A stretch of 64,000 nucleotides of DNA, from contig NZ_PVYX01000002.1 of NCBI RefSeq assembly GCF_003001695.1, positions 372,001 through 436,000 of the forward strand, read 5' to 3'. The DNA comes from Flagellimonas meridianipacifica (lineage in GTDB: Bacteria; Bacteroidota; Bacteroidia; Flavobacteriales; Flavobacteriaceae). The notes below the pieces were generated by a model. The model was not told where the DNA came from and made no database searches. It saw only the letters and a program-made list of their open reading frames with translations. Positions 60,067 through 64,000 of this stretch are shown one piece after another. Every line of letters starts with the position of its first letter. Within the stretch, counting starts at the first letter, position 1. A program made the translations under genes and the position numbers.

Positions 60067-61278
60067 ATGGAAAGACATTCTAAACTAGGATTACTTGTTA
60101 CCCTCTTTTTTATGATTCTTGGCCTAAATGCACAAGAAGAAGAAAATAAGAAAGTATCCCATGATGTAGAACTTGAAGTTGAAGGCGAGTATCGCTTCTT
60201 TTATGAAGAGTCACAATTTGAAGGTCAAGAAGACCATTATCCATCCATTGCTTTCCGTCCTGAATATTCAGCAGAATGGGACAAGGGCTATCAAAGCATC
60301 AACTTTAAAGGGTTCTTTAGATGGGATAGGGATAATGAGCGTACACACTGGGACATCCGAGAACTCTATTATCAAAAAGCCAAGAATAACTGGGAATTGA
60401 GTGTTGGGCTGAAGAAAGTTTATTGGGGCGTTATTGAAAGTAATCATTTGGTGGATGTCATCAACCAAACAGATGCCGTTGAGACTTTTGACGGAGAAGA
60501 AAAATTAGGTCAACCAATGGTCCAATTTAGCCTGATAACGAATAAGCTGGGCACATTTGATTTCTTCTACCTTCCGTTTCATAGAAAAAGAACATTCCCG
60601 GGCGAAGAAGGGCGATTGCGTTTTGGTACGGTCATCGACCAGGGCGACCTTGGCTATGAGAGCGGTGCCGAGGAATGGAGGCAAGATGTTGCGATTCGAT
60701 GGAAGCATTATGTCGGAGCCTTTGACATAGGGTTGTCACATTTCTATGGCAATGGCAGGGAACCCTTATTTGTCTTTACCCCAACGGGTGAAATAGATGC
60801 ATTTTACCCTGTGATACATCAAAGTGGGCTTGACCTTCAGATTACCCACAATGCTTTTTTATGGAAGTTAGAGTCCATCTATCGCTACGCCGATGCGCAG
60901 GATTTTTTCGCCCTTGCTGCCGGACTAGAGTTCACATTTAGCAATATTGACGGCAATGGTTTGGACATTGGTGTGCTGGGAGAATATCTGTATGACGAAA
61001 GGGATGAATTAGCCTTGACAGCACTACAAAATGATATCTTTTTTGGAAGTCGAATCGCATTCAACGATGTGCAAGATACGTCCATTCTGTTGGGGGGAAT
61101 CAAAGACCTGGAACAAAGTAGCACCATCTTCAGTATGGAAGCATCCCGTCGTTTTGGAAGCAATTGGACTGCAGAGATAGAGGCACGTATCTTTTCCAAC
61201 ATCGATGATTCAGAGCTCATTCTTGCCAATTTTAGGCAGGACAGCTTTTTGCGAATCGCTATTTCAAGATTTTTTTAA
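60067..61278 (+). CDS. Outer-membrane beta-barrel protein
   Basis: About 403 residues from MERHSKLGLLV (a Met six codons upstream is possible), with a signal peptide ending LNAQE. Many alternating amphipathic strands (AEWDKGYQSINFKGFFRWD, WELSVGLKKVYWG) and a final strand ending in Phe-Phe (DSFLRIAISRFF) are typical of porins. It completes the pump-LolA-barrel set seen for MMPL clusters. Its 3' end overlaps the convergent integrase gene by 4 bases, so cargo and integrase are packed tightly. Confidence 0.85.
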   Translation: MERHSKLGLLVTLFFMILGLNAQEEENKKVSHDVELEVEGEYRFFYEESQFEGQEDHYPSIAFRPEYSAEWDKGYQSINFKGFFRWDRDNERTHWDIRELYYQKAKNNWELSVGLKKVYWGVIESNHLVDVINQTDAVETFDGEEKLGQPMVQFSLITNKLGTFDFFYLPFHRKRTFPGEEGRLRFGTVIDQGDLGYESGAEEWRQDVAIRWKHYVGAFDIGLSHFYGNGREPLFVFTPTGEIDAFYPVIHQSGLDLQITHNAFLWKLESIYRYADAQDFFALAAGLEFTFSNIDGNGLDIGVLGEYLYDERDELALTALQNDIFFGSRIAFNDVQDTSILLGGIKDLEQSSTIFSMEASRRFGSNWTAEIEARIFSNIDDSELILANFRQDSFLRIAISRFF

Positions 61279-62537
61279 TTAGAGCTTACTTTCTGTTCTT
61301 CTTTTTTATGATTCAGTTTTTGTCTTAGGTTATTCATATCGGCACTAATCTTTTTATCAAGTACCCTGGCATAAATTTGGGTCGTAGCCAATTTGGTATG
61401 ACCTAATAGTTTGGAAACAGTTTCAATGGGAACTCCATTGGAAAGCGTAACCGTTGTAGCAAACGTATGCCTTGCCATGTGAAAGGTCAAGTTCTTTTTG
61501 ATACCCACGGCATCAGCAATTTCCTTTAAATAAAGATTGATTTTTTCATTGGTAAGCACTGGAAGTAGTGTTTCCGAAATCAATGTTACTGGGTGTTCAG
61601 AGTATTTTTCGATAATAATCTCGGCTTTATCAAGAAGTGGAACTTTAACGGGAACTTTTGTTTTCTGCCTTTTGGTCACAATCCATCTACTTCCATCTAT
61701 TCCTAAAACAATATTATCTGAAGTTAATTTGATGATGTCTGCATAGCTAATGCCTGTATAGCAGCTAAAAACAAACAAATCACGAACTCTATCTAATCGC
61801 TCTAACGGCAATGGATACGTTTCCAGATTGGATAACTCATTGGAGCTTAAAAACTCCCGTTGTGTACTTTCGTAAGTAGGTTTCCATCTTATAAAAGGGT
61901 CTTTGTCAATCCACTCCAAATGATAAGCAAGAGTTATTATCTTCTTCAATCGTTGAAGATGTTTCATTACCGTATTGTTACCCATGGCTTTTGGATGTCC
62001 AGCTGGGTAATACCCCGCCAAAAAAGTTTCAAAGTCAGAAATAAACTTATAGTCAAGCTTTCTCAAATAGATATCTGAGGTCTTTAATTTCTTTTGAAGA
62101 AATCTGTTTATGTAGTTTTCTGAAATGCCAAAATTTCGAATTGTACCTGGTGCAAGTGTTTTTTCAATTTTTCGGTTGTGATATTTTAGAATTTCCTGCA
62201 ATGTTTTCGAATTATCATCCTCACCATTGTATTTGGCTTTGATGAGCTGAGCTGTAATAAACTCATCCTTATATTTCAATTCTTGGTATATATCGTACAA
62301 CCTAGCTCTTACCTGTTCAATATGATTGTTAATTTGTTTAGAAGGTACTCCAGTTCCAGAGACCTTTTTGGTTTTAGAATCCCATTGTGAAATAGGAACC
62401 TTTCGCTTTAATCCGATGTTAGCCCGTTTGCCATTTACGGTTACCCTAGCAAATAGTTCTGCGTTGCCTTTTGTTGCTCTCGAAGAATTAATCCAAAAGA
62501 GGATTGAAAATGTGTGCGATGTTTTCATAGTTGTCAT
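61275..62537 (-). CDS. int: Tyrosine integrase of the ICE (IntDOT-like)
   Basis: 420 residues: arm-binding N-terminus, SAM-like core-binding domain (about 115-220) and catalytic domain. Visible catalytic residues: HMARHTFAT (H-x-x-R), LLGHTKLATTQIYARV (His and Tyr) and the Lys in KRQKTKVPVKV. The usual Arg-I motif reads CYTGISYADI, with Ser in place of Arg, as known for IntDOT-type integrases. It lies between the cargo and the tRNA-Arg gene and probably recombines at the tRNA 3' end. Confidence 0.92.
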   Translation of the reverse strand: MTTMKTSHTFSILFWINSSRATKGNAELFARVTVNGKRANIGLKRKVPISQWDSKTKKVSGTGVPSKQINNHIEQVRARLYDIYQELKYKDEFITAQLIKAKYNGEDDNSKTLQEILKYHNRKIEKTLAPGTIRNFGISENYINRFLQKKLKTSDIYLRKLDYKFISDFETFLAGYYPAGHPKAMGNNTVMKHLQRLKKIITLAYHLEWIDKDPFIRWKPTYESTQREFLSSNELSNLETYPLPLERLDRVRDLFVFSCYTGISYADIIKLTSDNIVLGIDGSRWIVTKRQKTKVPVKVPLLDKAEIIIEKYSEHPVTLISETLLPVLTNEKINLYLKEIADAVGIKKNLTFHMARHTFATTVTLSNGVPIETVSKLLGHTKLATTQIYARVLDKKISADMNNLRQKLNHKKEEQKVSSN

Positions 62538-62597
62538 CTTTAAGGTTAAACATTAAGATGAAAGTCAAATCAACTATGGTTTGCGTTTTTAGCTATT

Positions 62598-62646
62598 CGG
62601 TCAACAGTGTTGACCGATTAAAAATCTGTTGACCGATTTGTTGACG
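62598..62646. promoter_or_regulatory. Array of TGTTGACCG boxes upstream of integrase
   Basis: CGGTCAACA-g-TGTTGACCG is a perfect 19-bp palindrome (62598-62616), followed by direct copies TGTTGACCG (62627-62635) and TGTTGACG (62639-62646). Four half-sites in 49 bp, about 60 bases before the integrase start, fit arm-type integrase sites or a repressor/excisionase operator. Confidence 0.55.
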
Positions 62647-62692
62647 TTTAAAACCAAATCAATTCAAATAAAATGATAGTCCAAAAACAACG

Positions 62693-62724
62693 AAACCTTG
62701 CAAATCATAGATTTTGCAAGGTTT
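62693..62724 (-). terminator. Strong hairpin after tRNA-Arg trailer
   Basis: AAACCTTGCAAA-N8-TTTGCAAGGTTT, a perfect 12-bp stem. On the minus strand it follows the tRNA and its three T-arm-like repeats and is followed by TTTCGTTGTTTTT. It is the probable end of the tRNA transcript. Confidence 0.65.
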
Positions 62725-62749
62725 TAGTTTTAGTCGGAGTTTCCTCCTA

Positions 62750-62835
62750 GTGACCTCGGCAGGATTTAAACTGCCTTTAGTGACCACGGCAGTATTCAAA
62801 CCACCTATTCGTGACCGCGATAGGGTTTAAACCCT
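62750..62835. repeat. Three decayed copies of the tRNA-Arg 3' end
   Basis: Imperfect 25-base repeats begin at 62750, 62780 and 62811; the true tRNA end is the fourth unit at 62843. Each opens GTGACC and ends in a T-arm-like TTNAAAC core. The period is 30-32 bases. They look like remnants of attachment sites from earlier integrations or tRNA-derived duplication. The rest of 62538-62843 holds the integrase control boxes and terminator; no gene. Confidence 0.65.
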
Positions 62836-62843
62836 TGTCCTTG

Positions 62844-62917
62844 TGACCTCCGCAGGATTCAAACCTGCAACCTCTTGAGCCGTAATCAAGTGCTCTATTC
62901 AGTTGAGCTAGGAGGCC
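62844..62917 (-). tRNA. tRNA-Arg (anticodon ACG)
   Basis: 74 bases. Acceptor arms GGCCTCC and GGAGGTC pair (one G-U), D stem GCTC/GAGC, anticodon stem CTTGA/TCAAG around loop TTACGGC with anticodon ACG, T stem GCAGG/CCTGC with loop TTTGAAT. The discriminator is A and CCA is not encoded. The 3' end faces the integrase, the usual geometry of an ICE att site in a tRNA gene. Confidence 0.93.
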
Positions 62918-62982
62918 TAATTCTTAAGGGCTGCAAATATATTTCTTTTTACCTTTACTACAAAACCTTGTCTTCAAAATAG

Positions 62983-63495
62983 ATGAATCTAAAATCCTTC
63001 GTTCGAGATATCAACGATTTTCCAAAACCCGGAATAGTTTTCAAAGATATTACTCCACTTTTTAACAACGCCAAAGCCTTAAAAACAGCTTCAGAAGAGC
63101 TGGTGAAACTGGTCAATAACCACCACGTGGATAAAGTAGTGGGGATGGAAAGTAGGGGTTTTATTTTCGCTCCCATGTTGGCTTCGCAATTAAATGCTGG
63201 TTTTGTTCCTGTTCGCAAGAAAGGTAAGCTTCCCTACGATACTATAGGTGAACGTTATGGATTGGAATACGGAACGGATGAGCTGGAAATTCACGTTGAT
63301 GCCATATCCCCAGGTGAAAGGGTATTGGTACACGATGATGTTCTTGCCACGGGAGGTACAGCAGCGGCGGTTCAAAAACTAATTGAAAAGTTAGGAGGAG
63401 AAGTGGTACAATGTAACTTTTTGATTACGTTGGAATTTTTGAACGGAAGGGACAAGCTTGAAGGACTAGAGGTCGCTTCTTTGATGCAGTACTAG
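62983..63495 (+). CDS. apt: Adenine phosphoribosyltransferase
   Basis: 170 residues. Apt signature start (FVRDINDFPKPGIVFKDITPLF), substrate loop GMESRGFIFAPMLA, and PRPP-binding motif VLVHDDVLATGGTAAA. It makes AMP from adenine and PRPP in purine salvage. Length is normal. It is a chromosomal housekeeping gene and marks the region outside the ICE, divergent from the tRNA gene. Confidence 0.95.
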   Translation: MNLKSFVRDINDFPKPGIVFKDITPLFNNAKALKTASEELVKLVNNHHVDKVVGMESRGFIFAPMLASQLNAGFVPVRKKGKLPYDTIGERYGLEYGTDELEIHVDAISPGERVLVHDDVLATGGTAAAVQKLIEKLGGEVVQCNFLITLEFLNGRDKLEGLEVASLMQY

Positions 63496-63638
63496 TTGTC
63501 CAGTGCCCTGGTCGTCACATAATATCGCCACCCTATAATAGCCAATTGTAATTTTGAAGCCTTTGCAGGGTCTAGCCCTTTTTTGGTGAACGAAGGCAAA
63601 AGAACTTTGTTCAATTTGGCCAAAAACTTGTAAAGCAT
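63492..63638 (-). CDS. Small conserved flavobacterial protein
   Basis: 48 residues from MLYKFLAKLNKVLLP; the frame opens 18 codons earlier without a likely signal or conserved look. It is basic and helical, ending IIGWRYYVTTRALDN. Similar short proteins occur in flavobacteria and are sometimes labelled SsrA-binding protein, which I consider unsupported. It converges with apt, overlapping by 4 bases. Confidence 0.6.
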   Translation of the reverse strand: MLYKFLAKLNKVLLPSFTKKGLDPAKASKLQLAIIGWRYYVTTRALDN

Positions 63639-63839
63639 TTTATCTATGTGGTGATTTATACAAATATAGGCATCAAAAAAGGATTGTGCCATTTAAGAGA
63701 CTCCAAGGAAGAAGAAAAGGAGCTAAAAGATTCTCAATTCTTTTCTGAATTATCTTCTGGAGTTTAAAGTGACAAAGTGCCGATACAAATAACTACAGCA
63801 CCTCTCAAGACTTCTCCAAATAATTCGGATAAAAAAGAA

Positions 63840-63886
63840 AAAGCACCAATGAATAAAATTCTTGGTGAACTCTATTCTGGTGCTTT
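63840..63886 (+). terminator. Hairpin with alternative inner pairing
   Basis: Outer stem AAAGCACCA (63840-63848) / TGGTGCTTT (63878-63886) followed by CGTTTTT. Inside, CACCAA (63844-63849) can instead pair with TTGGTG (63862-63867). The outer form looks like a terminator; the inner form would exclude it. 63693-64000 contains no gene I can support. Confidence 0.45.
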
Positions 63887-63892
63887 CGTTTT

Positions 63893-63902
63893 TGACTGGT
63901 CA
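63893..63902. promoter_or_regulatory. Distant TetR-type operator TGACTGGTCA
   Basis: Identical to the site at 56588-56597, but outside the ICE cargo, near the right window edge. A further member of the TetR regulon may start beyond 64000. Confidence 0.4.
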
Positions 63903-63907
63903 AACTT

Positions 63908-63960
63908 GATTGATGATTTTTGATTGATGGTTTTTTGATTGATGATTTTTCGATTGATGA
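63908..63960 (+). repeat. Short tandem repeat, GATTGATG with T-rich spacers
   Basis: Four copies of GATTGATGA/G start at 63908, 63922, 63937 and 63952, period 14-15 bases, separated by T runs. Confidence 0.7.
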
Positions 63961-64000
63961 TGTATTTTAATAACCGGTCTATTGACTAATTCTTTACTGT

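Noticed and set aside
62750..62867. Regular 25-base repeats at about 31-base steps, CRISPR-like at first sight
   Set aside because: The intervals between repeats are only 5-7 bases, the repeats match the tRNA-Arg 3' end and no cas genes are present.
63492..63638. SsrA-binding protein
   Set aside because: At 48 residues it is far too short for SmpB and shows no SmpB motif.

Overview
The window looks like chromosome of a marine-type Flavobacteriaceae bacterium (phylum Bacteroidota). The evidence is protein character (LytS/LytTR pair, DUF4199, DUF1801, DUF4133/4134 proteins), short AT-rich flavobacterial leaders without strong Shine-Dalgarno sequences, and a CTnDOT-type Tra gene set. Most of it appears to be an integrative conjugative element (ICE). 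Its tyrosine integrase (61275-62537) sits beside a tRNA-Arg(ACG) gene (62844-62917), which I take as the right-hand attachment site. Chromosomal genes (apt and a small conserved protein) follow. The left end of the element is not visible.

Layout. 1-5637: secreted proteins and a TPR sensor kinase/LytTR regulator pair, either cargo or chromosome. 5638-10399: ICE mobilisation module (structured leader, ssb, radC-like gene, oriT-like control region, BfmA/BtgA-type accessory protein, DUF5712-like relaxase, coupling ATPase). 10400-18900: cargo, including two AT-rich cassette-like clusters with related flanking motifs (AraC/GyrI, ACT, OsmC, DUF2262; and an ECF sigma factor with a membrane protein), separated by hydrolases and regulators. 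18910-26910: transfer apparatus (TraN, M, K, J, I, G, F, E) and a cell-wall amidase. 26996-34732: a compact five-gene operon inserted in the ICE backbone. 34880-37633: ICE replication and regulation (DnaC-like loader, DnaD-like protein, excisionase-like HTH, RteC). 37796-61278: a large cargo island.

The most interesting candidate system is the five-gene operon at 26996-34732, transcribed leftwards: NurA-like nuclease, HerA-like ATPase with an atypical P-loop, MORC/Hsp90-like GHKL ATPase, membrane-anchored HAD (deoxy)nucleotidase-like protein, and a large radical SAM protein. HerA-NurA and GHKL ATPases are known parts of bacterial defence loci, but I do not recognise this combination as a named system. 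The nurA gene carries an in-frame TAG, and the frame stays open for 57 more codons that look like the missing NurA C-terminus. It is therefore either a recent nonsense mutant or a stop-readthrough gene.

The cargo island at 37.8-61.3 kb is dominated by START-like SRPBCC proteins (seven, plus a DUF2652-SRPBCC fusion), with duplicated AraC regulators, duplicated sigma factors with a Cys-rich tail, duplicated SnoaL-like proteins and duplicated DinB proteins. Several of its transcription units share a promoter-like box TGTCACA-N16-ATCTAA, which suggests a regulon of the local sigma factors. Its right end is a TetR-controlled lipid or hydrophobe export cluster (MMPL/RND pump, LolA-like protein, outer-membrane barrel) with repeated TGACYGGTCA operators.
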